This document shows positions 38,804-52,633 of a DNA stretch of 64,000 nucleotides, in pieces. The stretch lies in NCBI GenBank assembly GCA_008828725.1, contig MEHQ01002309.1:1131402-1195401 (forward strand), read 5' to 3'. The notes below the pieces were generated by a model. It searched no databases. It worked only from the letters and a program-made list of their open reading frames with translations, and was not told the origin of the DNA. The position numbers and the translations under genes are program-made. Positions within the stretch are counted from its first letter, which is position 1, and every line of letters starts with the position of its first letter. The DNA comes from Saccharina japonica (Eukaryota; Sar; Phaeophyceae; Laminariales; Laminariaceae).

Positions 38804-40021
38804 AAAGATTTCGATGACTCCTTTCGAAAGATACCATACTCGTTCTGTGTGCCCCTCATGTTAAGGAGAAAATCGCCTCGAAATTTCACCCCACGGGGGG
38901 GGGGTATCTTAAGTGTAATTTTGTACGGCATAACTATAACCTCCGTCTGACCAAAAAGACGGTTCGACCAATCAAAACACTTCAAATGGAATACGAGTCA
39001 TCAACGTACGTATGTGTACGTGTTTGATTTATATTTCTATCCGTGCTTTAAACGGTACAACTACGTACATATGTATGTATGTATCCTCTGTCTGACAAGG
39101 TTCTGACGGCGAAGATCTAACAACTTGGTGTGTGTGTTTTTGTTGGTTTTATTCCTCTCCGTGCGTTTCGGGCATACGTTGCACGACTGTTTTTAACCGC
39201 TCTCATTTTCTCATTTTCTGCCAGTATTACACCAGTACCGAGCACACAATACGTGAGCAGCCCGCGGGTTTTTTTTTAACCGCTCTCAGTTTCTCATTTT
39301 CTACCAGCATTACACCAGTACCGGTACACACAATACGCGAGCTTTCCGCGATTTCTTGTTGTATACCGTGCCAGGTAATATTAAAACAGTATTAGTACTT
39401 ATGCTGTCATATTCCAGGAACCAGGTGCTACTTAACAGAGGACACGCACACCCCCCCATAATTACCAGGAACCCTTAAGCCGATCACCACTTTTGACTAC
39501 AGGCAGTACCGGTGAGTATACATACCTCGCGTCCCCTTCTTCTTTTCGGTGCATGTACCGGTAATTTGCCATAGATAAGTTCATATAAACATGATATCAT
39601 ACATATGTACACGACATCTATCTCCGTTACATATAATGTGTCATATTTGTGATCTTATCTACAGTCAAGGAATATGTGTGCTTACGTACGTGTTCTTTTT
39701 ACCTCTGTTTCCTGTGCATGTTGGGGGGGGGTGTCGCACGTAGACACAAACTCCCGAGAGCAGGGCGTACGTGTGTGGAAGCATGACGCGAGTAGCACGT
39801 TCTTTGGGCGCACTTGAAGCGTGCGGTACGGCGGTGCGTACTCTACTTCAAGTAGCAGCAGTAGTTTCGTAGTAGTAGTCTGGTGGTAGTGGTGGTAGCA
39901 GCAGTAGTTGAAGCAGTAGTGTACAGTACTACTGTAGTAGCATTGTTGTGGGCGGATCAGAGGGAGATGTGATATGTTATGTGCTTGTTGTATTGTAGGA
40001 ACGAGGTAATGTCCTGAAAAT
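38804..40021. other. No gene seen upstream of the leader
   Basis: Contains the 82-bp duplication, GTA/GTAGTAGT repeats (39850-39950) and C runs at 39455 and 40028. Confidence 0.4.
39190..39352. repeat. 82-bp tandem duplication
   Basis: TTTTTAACCGCTCTCATTTT and CATTACACCAGTACCG occur twice. Confidence 0.7.
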
Positions 40022-40746
40022 GAAGTACACCCCCCCCCTCCCCCCCGCCCTTCCTCGACCACAACCACCCTAACCTCCCATTGTTATCTTGGCCCCTACT
40101 GGGTATCTACTGTATCCTGCCCCCTGATACCTCTGGTACACACATTCATAGCTCTCGGCCCGTGTCCCGCCCTATACTGCCTCGCTTGCTCAATTAACGA
40201 CGGCCGTACCCGCTTATTTTTCTCTCTCTCGCCTTCTCTCTCCCCGGTCTGCTTGTGGTCTTTCTGCTTCACTCAGAACACACAAACGTTGCGCGCGCAC
40301 CTCGCTATAGCGTTCCGTGCGCGAAAACCAAGAACTAGAACAAGAAACTTGGGGAAGAACACTATTATAGGAAGAAACAAAAAAAACAAGTGAGAAGAAA
40401 CACCCTCTCTCTCCACAAAGAAGAGCAACATCAACAGCAGCAGCAGCAGCAGCAGCAGGTGGCAGAGAAAAGGAGACAGCGACGTCCACACCCAACTGCC
40501 ACAAGGTATATCCGCCGTGGTTGAACCGACATATTCGGGTGAGATTAAGAGTCCGGAGCGGAGCGTAAAAAGGACACCCGGTTCAGGACACTCCTTATCT
40601 ACACGAAAGCCGCACACACACACACACGCGGCTGTTCAAAATCTGTGGGGGTGGCAAAGCAGAAGAACGTACGTACACCGGTTCTGGTGGGCTTGCAGAC
40701 ACAAAGAAAGGTTGTTGAATCGTCACGAGAGGTCCCGGAAGAGTCC
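40022..40746 (+). promoter_or_regulatory. Probable promoter and 5' leader lacking any ATG
   Basis: No ATG occurs on the plus strand in these 725 bases; the first one after 40021 is the proposed start at 40747. This is what a real leader should look like. A pyrimidine tract at about 40217-40245 could mark the start of transcription, and the stretch from there to 40746 would be the untranslated leader. It holds a (CAG)n tract of roughly nine units at about 40434-40457. No TATA box is obvious. An upstream non-coding exon is also possible: a candidate acceptor AG sits at 40697-40698. Confidence 0.5.
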
Positions 40747-40836
40747 ATGAAGCTTCCTTGTCAACGGATGCGGCGGCTGGTTACAAATACTGTGCGCGGC
40801 AACCTTTCCCTGCCGGCGGTCGTCTTCGTATGGACG
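40747..40836 (+). CDS. Exon 1: start codon and first half of helix 1
   Basis: Encodes 30 residues beginning MKLPCQ, with a basic stretch (R7, R9, R10, R17) before the hydrophobic run that ends in VVFVWT. The frame is open upstream to a TAA at 40546 but has no earlier ATG, so 40747 is the natural start. The donor is GTGAGA at 40837. Exon 2 also begins in phase 0, so joining them places WT directly before GLWNIF and completes helix 1. A basic N-terminus before a helix fits a cytosolic start. Confidence 0.6.
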
Positions 40837-43800
40837 GTGAGAAAACCATCCCATCGTGACGTACACCAGGCAGGCAGTTTTTACGTTTTTACCAGTATGT
40901 GTATATGTGTATGTGTGTGTGCATTGTGGGCATGGCTTCGAATTGTTATCTGTATTCTCGTGCGCCTCGGTGATTAAAAACTATGTCAATGTCTCGAATT
41001 AGTCTGAATTTATATAATTTAGCGGCGTTGTATGTGTACGTAATCGTAGACTTGTCAATAATAGGTGTCAAAACATTTTTGTTCTCTTCTCTTTTGCCAA
41101 AATAATTAATCGTCTTTGCCCCCATACCCCCATTTTATTATATCCGCCCCATGTACGCGTACACCTGATTGTATATCATGCACGTAGAAGCCCACACGCC
41201 TCACACACTCATGTTGTTCTCCCTTTTTCGCAAAATCAATGTACTATCTTTGCCCCATACCCCCCTTTTATTATTTTCGCCCATGTACGCGCACACCTGA
41301 TTATATATCACGTATATAGAAACCCACACACCGCACACTGCATATATTTATTTTACGGTGTATTCTATTTATCTCTTGTGTTTCGGTAGAGTTTGTAGAC
41401 CACGGAGCTTTGGTGTAGTCCCTATTGCCAGGATGAAGAACCATCCCGGGCTCTGCGGAGTTGCTGGGTGTCGACGGGCAGAAATAACAGTTTCGTTTGA
41501 ACCAACACACGCAAAGTACGAGTAAAGAGTACCGGTACGCGGACAACATTTTTACGACGTCGCCCCTTGACTATTATAACTGCACAAACTAATTGTAGGG
41601 ACACACTGTTAATACTTGAAAATAGATTTGAGTATTCTCCCACAGCAGTTGAAGGCGGGATTAAAATAATTGCAAGACAGACAGACACAGTGTTTGTTTC
41701 GGCTCGGTTACTACTGAATGAAAGCGGGATAAGAAATTCGCGGAGATACAGTTTTTGTTTTGCTTGAATCCATACCGAAAGAAGGCGGGATAAGAAATTG
41801 GAAGACCGGCTTTTTTTTTCTGGCTCGATTCGATTCATGCTGGTTGAAAGCGGGATAAGAAGTTAGGAGGAATTAAGGCGGGATAAGAATCTGGGAGATT
41901 TTTGTTTATTGGCTCGATTCACGATGAACGAAAACGGGATAAGAAATCGGGAGAGACATTTTTTTTTCTTCACTAGTGCTAAACGAAAGCGGGATGAGAA
42001 ACCCCCGGGAGATCATGTTTTCGTACGCAGTGGAGGCGGAATAAGAATTTTAGCGACACGGGTTTTTGGCCCGATTCATAAAGGCGGGATAAGAAACTAG
42101 GGGTGAAGGCATTTCATTTTCGGCTCGATTCATATTGAACGAACGCGGGGTAAGAAATTGAGAGGCCATTTTTTTTTTTTGTTGTTACATTCACACTGAA
42201 TTTCGTGTATAGGGCACACACTGCCTCACACGATAACTTTACGTAGCCTGGCCAAAAGTACCCCTTTGGACGAAACTATAAGGACCGTTAGTGCCTAGAT
42301 ATGAATACAAAACGGTCCTTATATTTCCCTCTAGAGTGGTGTATCATATGCAGCCAGTGGGTATACCCCGACTTACAGAAGAGTGTGGTGTGTGGTACAG
42401 CCCGACAGCAACTATTACAGGGGAGCATAATAAATAGGACCAAATATTGTCATCGCGGAGGACCATAGTATATAGGACCAAATTTTGTTAGTAGACATAG
42501 GTCACTATGTAGTAAACATAGTTAAACGTGTAGTGAACATAGGTCAATATGTAGTAAAAACATCGGTCAATATGTAGTAAACATAAGTAAACATAGGCCT
42601 ATAGGTAGTAAACATAGGTCAATACGTAGGTTTTGTGTGTACCGTACATAGTAGGTCCTATTTACTAGTATTTACTATGCCCCCCCCCAATAGTCAACAT
42701 GGGTGAATTATACCTGGTACAGGTTTTTGTGTCTCTACCGTAGGTGTTTTTTTACGACTATATACTCTGACCAGGAATTTAAGGACCTTGTGTACTTTAA
42801 TATTTCATTGAAACGGTCCTTATGTTTCGGATCAGAGTGGTACGGTCCCTCGTCACAGCTCTCTAAACAAACCAGCATTCTCTCGTATATGCACCGCAGT
42901 GTGAATCATACAAGTTGGTGACAAGCTTCAGAGCCGGATCAAGTTAGATGGATAAGTGGACGATCGGGTCCGGCCGATTTGGCCTCTCTTTACTGTGCCC
43001 TCTCTTAAATCGGGTACTCACGGTACTCTGGTAAGTTCTTACCGATTTCGGGCGTAAATATAAGGACCGCTTTGTCTCCATGTTAATGTATGAACGGTCC
43101 TTGTATTTCCGCCCACAGGGTGTTTTTTTTTTCTTGACCGAAGGGCCTTGATAACCGCGCACCCGTTTTGAGAAGAAAAACTTAGTTGAAATTAGAGTTA
43201 GAAATGAGCCACATGTACAGCAGTGCAGTACTAATACGGGGGAACCATAGTAAATGCTAGTAAATAGCACCTACGGTACCCACAAAAACCTATACATTTA
43301 TATTTGTTGGTAACAATAGTTGGTCCTATTTACTAGCATTTACTATGGTTCCCAGTAATAAATGGTTTCGCGTTACTCCTGCATGCTTGAAGTTTTATGC
43401 TCTTGACCAAAATTGTTGCACCTGGTACTGCTGTCTATAGCTGTATACCATGCAGTCACTACTTTTGCTGCGTGTTGGCAGTTTGTGCCACGCCTGGGGG
43501 GGTTGGGGGGGGGGGGGGGGGGGCGTTCGTTGGAGTGGCAATCACGCCGTTTGTACATGGTCCTTTTTTCTGCCTTTGGGGACATACGGCTAATTATTTT
43601 ACCGCTGCACTGTAGACAAACAAGTATTATATCTCAAGTCCAATTCCAAGCGCTCTGTCTCCCGTAACCGAAGCGCAGTCCTGAAGAAGTTCAGACGGGA
43701 AGTGTGCACATGCCTATTTATACATATAGTCATACATACTTCGTACATTAATAAAATCGTTATTGTTATTATTATTCTTGGCATCTGACAATGTGCGTGT

Positions 43801-46800
43801 GGCATGGGCTTCATCATTGATCACTCGTAAGCACTCCCGAGAGAAGGAAATGCTACGTTAAAATACCAGGTATATATATACGGTAAACAGAGTATAACTC
43901 GCCACGTACTATTTACTTGCAGTATGTATATGACGATGAACTTTTCATGACACTGGTACTAGTATGCACGAAAAGCCTCATGAAGCAACGTGGGCTCTGG
44001 AAAAATAGTTTGGGGCGTTGGTAAGTACCATGTCGGATTGCGACTGAACGCTAAGGACTACGTATCTAGAGTAGTACGAAAGGCGCGAGCCGTGGACTAT
44101 GTATGGTGTGGCATGGATATGTTGCTCGCCGACACTGTTGGCAGAAGGACGGGAGGAACAACGCCGCCCTAGTAAACAGAACGCGATGCTTGGTCATTTA
44201 CCAGTATTTGTGTTATCGCTAGCGACTAAACTGCTATCATAGGCTGTACTATCTATATACCTATTCTAGGTCCCGAAGGGCTCCCGGAAACGGCAAAAAT
44301 TATTTTGAGTGATCAACGTTGAAGGTCATGCCATCCATCCATTATTGTCAGATGCCAAGAATGACAATATTTTTTTGTTGCGCGATGTTCGGGGCGTGCC
44401 TCTTTGCGTTCCTGCCGCAGAAACAACGAAATGTCGTGATTTAGAAGTGAGTTTTTACTATTAATACATCCATTGTTTCTGCTACATACTGTATACGTAT
44501 ACAATAGTATATATATAATATATATGTACCACTCTGTCCTGAAATATAAGCACCTTTTATACATTAATATTGACTAAAAACGGTGCTTATAATTCGGTAC
44601 AGAGTGGTATAATATAATACCCCTGATCTTTATACCAGGTATATCGTCGTTGGAACTTATTGGATCCAACACCGACGAATCACTGCTGTTGTTGATAACC
44701 TCTCCCCCCCCGCCCCGCTCGGCTCTCATCTATGGTAGGTTTGCAAGCCTCCGTCTACGCCACAAAAAACCAACATCTGTGTCATACTGGTGTCGTATAC
44801 TACTGTACAGTGTACAGCTTTCAGGTTGTGTGGGGACAGCATACACACAGAGCGCTTAACCCTTTCTTCCTTCCTTCCTTCCTTCCTTCCTTCCTTCCTT
44901 CCTCCTTCCCTTCCTTCCTTCTTCCTCCTTCCTTCTTCCTTCCTTCCTTCCTCGGATCAATACGGAGCAGCCGCGAGCCAAAAGCAACAACCAAAAACGC
45001 CCGCGTGCATGTCTGATTCTCTCTTGTCTTGTTCATTTTCGTGTTTTTGTTTATTGTTGCTTGATTTTGTTTCTCCCTGTACGTACGCGTAGGGATTGTG
45101 GAACATCTTCGACCTCGATGCGCCTGGGGGGGTCGGGCTGTGGAAAGAGGTGTTGCTAGTGTTTGTCGGTACCGTCGTCATGCTGTGGACTGGCACTTAC
45201 TTCTCCAATGCCGGTAAGACATCACATGTACGGAGGAATTCAGCAGCAGTAATGCAGGACCGAATATGCTTTAACCCCTTACGAACCCGTCCCCCGTTTT
45301 TGTGGGGACAAACTACTTGGGATTAGTGTGGGATAGGTTTTGCAGTTCGGAAAGGGTTATAACTTGAGTGAAAATACTGGAAAAATAGGACCGAATCCGT
45401 ATGCCTATTGATAGTAAAAATAGAAAATATACTAATATACTCGCACGTAGTTTTTTTTGTCATCTGAAAAAGTTCCGATTTTTTTTTAATTATTTCACAG
45501 TATATGGAAATTGTGTAATAAATATATAAATACATGTACAAAATTGCAGCTGCTGCTCGGAGAGAGCTCGACAGCTGTTCTTAGACGTAGATTTTTGCCC
45601 TTTTCGCGATAACTGGCGATGACGTCCACCCGGCGACACGCAAATCCCTCATCGTGCTCGCCGACCCCTGCTCTGCCTACTCTGCCAAGGGCGGTCTCGG
45701 CCGTGCCCAACTCATGTCTCACGGGGCTGCGATTTATACACGTACATATTATATGTACGAGTACCAGTACCGCTGCAAGCAGTAACAGAGTATCATATAC
45801 CAGGTAATTTTGAATATGCGATGATATCTGTACAGTATTCATACGTGCGTGGTATTCAGCAGTATGGCAGTGGTCGGTGTGTGCCTGGATATAGTACCGG
45901 CCAGGGCCTCGCGTGCGCTCGCGGGCGTGAACATGCGGGCGGTGGGCGCTGCAGCAACGTTTATCAAGAATATGGAGAGCGCACATACAAAACACACACC
46001 TTTTTTTTTGTGTACACGCTACTGCTGTACATGCATAATCAAATATCCCCTCATCGTGCTCGCCGACCCCTGCTCTGCCTACTCTGCCAAGGGCGGTCTC
46101 GGCCGTGCCCAACTCATGTCTCACGGGGCTGCGAGTTTTCCAGGATTCCATGCCCGTTTTGTCACGTGCACATGCGTTACACCAACCAGTACATGATTTT
46201 TTGTTCTACACGCAAACCGCACTCTGCAAGATTCCGTTTTTATATGTTGACGACCAACCCGGAATTTTATCGTACCGGCTCCTTTTACTGCTGATACACA
46301 CGTACTACGTACTATATGTACGAGTACCAGTACCGCTGCAAGCAGTAACAAAGTATCTATACCAGGTAATTAATAAATGCGATGATATCTGTACAGTATT
46401 CATGCGTGCGTGGTATTCAGCAGTATGATAGTGGTCGGTGTGTGCCTGGATATAGTACCGGGCAGGGCCTCGCGTGCGCTCGCGGGCGTGGACATGAGGG
46501 CGGTGGGCGCTGCAGCAACGCTTACCAAGAATATGGTAACGGAGAGCGCACATACAAAACACACACGCTCTTTTTTTTTACACGCAGCTACTACTGTACA
46601 TGCATATACCCGTACGTACGTACGTACGTACGTATCATAACACCTCAGTACCATAGGGTGATATTTACAAGAAATAAGAAATTCGGAAGCCGTTATATTG
46701 AAGCTAGTATAAAACGCATCTTCTCCTCTCATGTAAATAAGAAACCTAGCCTCCGTTTGTGAGTGTTTTTCATTATTAGGTGTCATGTACTACTGCTGTA

Positions 46801-49800
46801 CACCCCTTGGCAGTACAGAGTCGCTTTGTTCGCCCTAAGCTTAGCTACCAATCTACCTCAGTAGGCTACTCCTCGCCGTTACGGGCATTGCGCGTAGCCG
46901 CAGGCGGGCGTCAGCCCGCCGCGGCGAAGCCCCCTTGTATATATATATGCTGGGAATCATACAGTAGTAGTGTATACACTTAAAAAAAATGAGTGCACTC
47001 TATTGCCAAGTCACATTATTCCGAGACGTAGACGATGAGGTTCTTGTTTTTGGGTCAGGCTCGAATAAATCCGAGAGGCAGCGGGGTGGGGGGGGGGCGC
47101 CCTACACAAAGTAGATAACTTGTACATTCCTGAATTCAGTCTAACAGAAAGTGGTTTTCTTGTGCTTGATGCAGAAACTCCCGAACAAGAACTTTTGTAA
47201 CTCCCAATTTATTTACCTACCAGGTAGCAGTACAGTAGGCTGTTGTTTATCGCGTGTACTACTACTGACTGTATGCAGCTCGTGCTGAAACTGCTGTGTA
47301 CCATCTGTGTACCATCTCGTACCGTTGCTTGGAAATATTAAGTGCTTGTGTATACCTTGTTCGACGTTCCACGACGCAGCAACTTGTTTGCTCTTCACCC
47401 CGACTTGTACGCCAATCCGTGCATATATACAAAAAACAACTGCAACAGTAAACATAGAGCAGTAGTGATAGCAGCGGTCCCTACTGTATCATTGTCTCGT
47501 ACAGTTTTTCTGTCTCTAAGGTACCCCAGCAGTCATTAATACGTACGAAGCCCATATCTCTTTTGTGTCACAGTACTCGTAGTCTGTGACCACATTATGT
47601 CTATCCCTATTGGATCAAGAATAGGAGCGGACACAGGGATAGAAACACCGGTTTAATGGAAGGAGAGCACACACGCGGCAGGCAGTATGGAATCTTACTG
47701 ATTTACGGGTACAGGGCAGATATATAAACATAGGTACTGTAGGTTGTTCGTGGTATAGGGGGGTATAATTAATTAATTTAGAGTGGTATGGGGGGGTATA
47801 ATTAATTAATTTAGCGAAAGAGGGAACCGTATTCGAAGGTAGGTTGTTCGTGGCATGGGGGGGTATAATAAATTCATTTAGCGAAAGAGGGAAGGTAATA
47901 TCGTACGTAGTTAGACAAGGCGCCCGCCGCTACTCATAGTAGCTAGTAATAGCAGCAAGGAACGATAATTTTGGCGTCGAGGCTCACTTTCTCATTTATC
48001 GTTGCCACCACAATCTATTTGCTCAATTTCTTATTTTTGTTGCCACCATTAGGCACAGTAGTCGAATGTTTGTTGGCGATTTTCTTGGTGAGATTTACTG
48101 CTGTGGCACCCGACCCTCGAGTACCATTTATTCGTCCGAATTTCTTAATTATTTACCTTGATAAAACGAGCATCAATGATGGCCTTTTATTTATCGTGAG
48201 AAAACGAGCATCAATGATGGCTTATTATTGATCGTGAGAAAACGAGCATCAATGGCTTATTATTTATCGTGAGAAAACGAACCATCAATTGCTCACGACT
48301 TACGACCGGATTCTTACTTTTGTTTTTAGTAGCAGTAAGAGCGGGCACTCTCTGTAGTCCAGCAGTTGCTGTTTTTCATTCTTGCGTGTGGTTGCCCTCT
48401 ACTCCGCGTTGCTTTGTCCATTGTTTACACTTCCCTAGACCACCACTCACTGCAAACTTCACTCTACAACTCAGTCGTAGTTCGAGTGAGTGTGGATTAT
48501 GCTTTTATTGCTATAGCCTAACACACGAGATAACCCCCCCCCCCCGTGCTCCGTTGCTCCGTCTCGAAAGGGATGCGTGGTCAATGGTCAAATGACTAAG
48601 GCAAGCAACAAATGAGTACGCCCCCCCCCCCCGTGCTCCGTTGCTCCGTCTCGAAAGGGATGCGTGGTCAATGGTCAAATGACTAAGGCAAGCAACAAAT
48701 GAGTACGCCCCCCCCCCCCGTGCATATGGTCATATGACTACGGCCGTGCACGACATGAGTACACCCCCCCCGTGCAAGCAATGTCTGCCTGGTTGGTGAA
48801 AACCCAACGTGCTCCGTCCCGGCATTGTAGGGATGCGAGGGTATATGGCCATAAGACTACGGCCGTGCACGACAAGAGTGTCCCCCTGCTTAGAAAAAAG
48901 TGTACGATGAGCAATAGCATCGTCTACGAGGTTGTACAGAGCATCCAGGGAAGGGTCAGGATTAAATGGGTCCCCAAAAGAACCCGTGGCCATCCCCCCC
49001 CCCGTGCAAGCATATGGTCATATGACTACGGCCGTGCACGACATGAGTACACCCCCCCCGTGCAAGCAATGTCTGCCTGGTTGGTGAAAACCCAACGTGC
49101 TCCGTCCGGGTGTTGTAGGGATACGAGGGTCTATGGCCATAAGACTACGGCCGTGCACGACAAGAGTGTCCCCCTGCTTAGAAAAAAGTGTACGATGAGC
49201 AATAGCATCGTCTACGAGGTTGTACAGAGCATCCAGGGAAGGGTCAGGATTAAATTAATTAATAGATTACTTGAGGTGGTTTATTATTAGTAGTCCTACA
49301 AAACAAAAGTGTATTTATTTCCAAGTAAGTAAAGAGATAAATCGTCATGAAACTATTTAGCCGCGTACTAACTGTAGTTGCTCACTCGGAGGAGCTCAGC
49401 CGGTCAGAAAATTTCGCCTCAGGGGGCAAAAGCTAACTCCAACCCCCCTACTGTGAGATGAGTCCTAAAACATCAACGAGTACGGGGGGACCATAGTAAA
49501 GAAGACCTACGGCAAACACAAACAACTATATATTTCCCTACTTGTTGCTGACAATATTTGGTCCTATCTACTATGCCCCCCCCCCCCGTAATAGCGCTTA
49601 GAAATGTTGGTCGTCTTGCTGCGCGAGAAAAGTTTGTTCGAGGTCCATGGTTTTGCGGGCGTGGAGAGGTTGAGCTCCTCTTTTTTGCGAGCTCAAAAAA
49701 ATATATATATTGAGCTCCTTTTCTTGGCGAGCTAAAAAAACAAGGCACCACCCCTATAAGGCACCACCCCTATAAGGCACCACCCCTATAAGGCACCACC

Positions 49801-52600
49801 CCTATAAGGCACCACATCTATGAGGCACCACCCCTATAAGGCACGACCCTTATAAGGCATCACCCCTATAAGGCACCACCACTACAAGGCACCCCCCCTA
49901 TAAGGCATCACCCCTATAAGGCACGACCCTTGCAAGGCACCACCCCTATAACGCACCACCCCTATAAGGCACGACCCCTATAAGGCGACACCCCTATAAC
50001 ACACCACCCTTATGAAAGGCACCACCCTTATGAGGCACCACCCCTGTAACGCACCACCCCTATAAGGCACCCCCACCACCCCTACATACCGTCGTGGCGT
50101 TGCTTTTCGTGGTAGCGGATGATGCTGTCTCGTGGCCATAAGCTAGTCCGTGACCACACAAGACAGGCTCCCGAAGTTCTCAAACCGACCGATAGTTGAT
50201 GGGCAACCATATGATGATGATGATGACATGTGGCACGTGCAATACATATTATCTATCAGATGTGTCCGTTGCACAAAGCTGCTGCTGCTGCTGCTGCAAA
50301 AAAAAAAAAAACGTCACAATTATTTGCCTCGCCGGCGGCGGATAGTTTAGAACAATTCGAACATCCATGAATATTTCGATGGTTGTCGGGGGTGTTTTCC
50401 CGGGGATGGGGTGTTGGGGGCATATGATATAGGTCCGCTGTCGGTCAAACCTCTGTGCTGTGCCTCGTTGTAGTTCCGGTCGCCATGTGGCAATGTGTAC
50501 GTACGTCGTAGCGCTCTGTTTGTTCCGATCATACCATCTCCATAGCAAAGGGAATCCAGTACCCTACATGTGCACCAGGTGTATATTGTTTTATCATGTG
50601 AACGTGGCTTTATTTTTTTCGTCGGGCTGTTAATATGGGCTTCAGTCATGGGAAGACGGTATCGATCAGACCTAAAAACTTTAAGCGATAATATATCAAT
50701 ATGGTATACTCGGCACGTACAAATTTATACCGTATATGCACAAATAAAATTAGGAGCTGTGAGATCGACTCTTGTTTTTTCTCGAAGGTCATATGTGCAA
50801 GCTTTGTTTTATGATTCGATCTTGTGCACTATTATTTATGAATAGTCCCTCCCTCTGGATTGACCCTGCTGTTGACTCCTACTGTAGCCAACGTTCCCGC
50901 CAGTCAAATCTGAAACGGCTGACGTTTTACCCATTTTATCCACGTAGACCAATCAAATATAACCAAACAAATGACCAAATTCTCCCCAAAATGGTGTCCC
51001 TCCTCACGAAAATATCGGAACGCTCATTTACTAGTGTTGGATATCGAACGAGAATCAAGTTCGATACCGATACCGATACCGATAAACATAAAAAACATCG
51101 ATATACGATCGCGATATTTGACACGAAGATTGAACCAGATTTTTCGGTTCAATCAATATGTGCGTAAAAAAACACGCAGATGCCAGAGGAGATGGAGGGG
51201 CGTAACACGTTCCATGCATAACGATATATCGGAATTCGATGACTATCGGAATTCGATGACATCGAAACTTTTGATACGAGATCTAACACTCATACGATAT
51301 CCAACACAAATACAGATGCTTCGCAACCACGCGCCTCCGAAAAAAAACAATCTCCGAGCAAACAAACCTTCGCACACTAATTTCCTACTACCGCCCCCCC
51401 CCCCCTCCCCACTGAGCTTTAGACAGAATCGCCCCAAATCCTTTTTACGCTCCTTCTCCGCCCCTAACTCATATTATTCCCCCCTAATCAGCATCTACTG
51501 TGTGTCAACCCACGCGTTGGCGGTTAGCACCCCCCCCCCCCCCCCAGCGTCCTCATCCCTCATCCCTCTATCGCCGGGGGACCATAGTAAATAGGACCAA
51601 ATTTGGTTAGGAAAAATAGGTAAATGTATAGGATTTTGTGTGTACCGAAGGTTCTGTTTACTATGGCCCTCCGTAACGGTCGCTTGAAACGGTCCCGTAA
51701 CTACTGTAATGCGAGCTGGTATACCGCCTACCGGTGTACTCGTTGAAGGTGATATCGCGACGTGAGAGAGGTCACTACTAATGGGATTTTTTACAGAAGG
51801 CGTTTTGCATTGCATATGCCTGTCTGTCTTGGCCATGGACCCCCCCCCCCCCCCCCATTCCTTTCCCCCCCCCCCGGATCACAGTCGTCGTCGTCGTCGT
51901 CGCAAGCCGATCGATGAATTATCGTCCTTCGAAGACGCCCTCAAACGTTAAAAACCGCAAATGAATAAAGTATTATGATATGAGTAGGAAGCACGGCGAA
52001 TAGATCTATAGCAGGTACAATAATTGGGTAAAGGGTGCGTATTCTATTGAGTACACGCAGAGGAGGAGAAGTGGTTGAATGAGAGTGGTGGTATTCGACG
52101 AATTGTGTCAGCTTTTTCATTCTGAATGAATAACGCCCTGCGCATTGTCGGAAGGCAAATAATATAATAAAAAAATATGATATGATTTGATGATATTGCA
52201 TTATATGATATGATATGATATGATATGATATTCTATGGCCTTGTATGCTATGATATGGAATGGAATGGTATGATGATACGATATGATATGATATGACACG
52301 ATATTGTATTAACCTTTCAGGGATGGAGCGCTGGGACGAAGACGGCCCGCTTTCGAGACTCAACGCCATCCTGGATGCCGGTAACATGAACAGGAGGCAG
52401 AAGTTCAACCTCTATGCGATCGTGAGTACAGACTGTGAATGTTAATAGTAATAGTAGGAGCACAACATTTTCGCTTGTTTTTTTCATGATGCATGCCCTG
52501 ATACGGGTGCGCCTAACGTCCTCTGCGGCTCCTCACTTGATTACAGTACAGGAACTCAATGAGCAATACCCCGGTAACAGTTGTGGCTAATTTTCCTATT

Positions 52601-52633
<33 letters not shown>

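Noticed and set aside
40645-40977. Longer unspliced frame through exon 1
   Set aside because: It starts at GTG rather than ATG and runs through the donor; the spliced model fits phase and helix structure better.
45645-46132. CRISPR-like or phage-like repeat array
   Set aside because: There are only two copies, with no regular spacers, in an intron of a eukaryotic gene.
45495-46151. 218-codon minus-strand frame, the longest in the window
   Set aside because: It crosses the tandem duplication and gains its length from two identical block X copies and similar flanks; it is also antisense within intron 2.
48772-49290. 172-codon plus-strand frame
   Set aside because: It is the translation of the D/E compound array; its halves are copies of each other.
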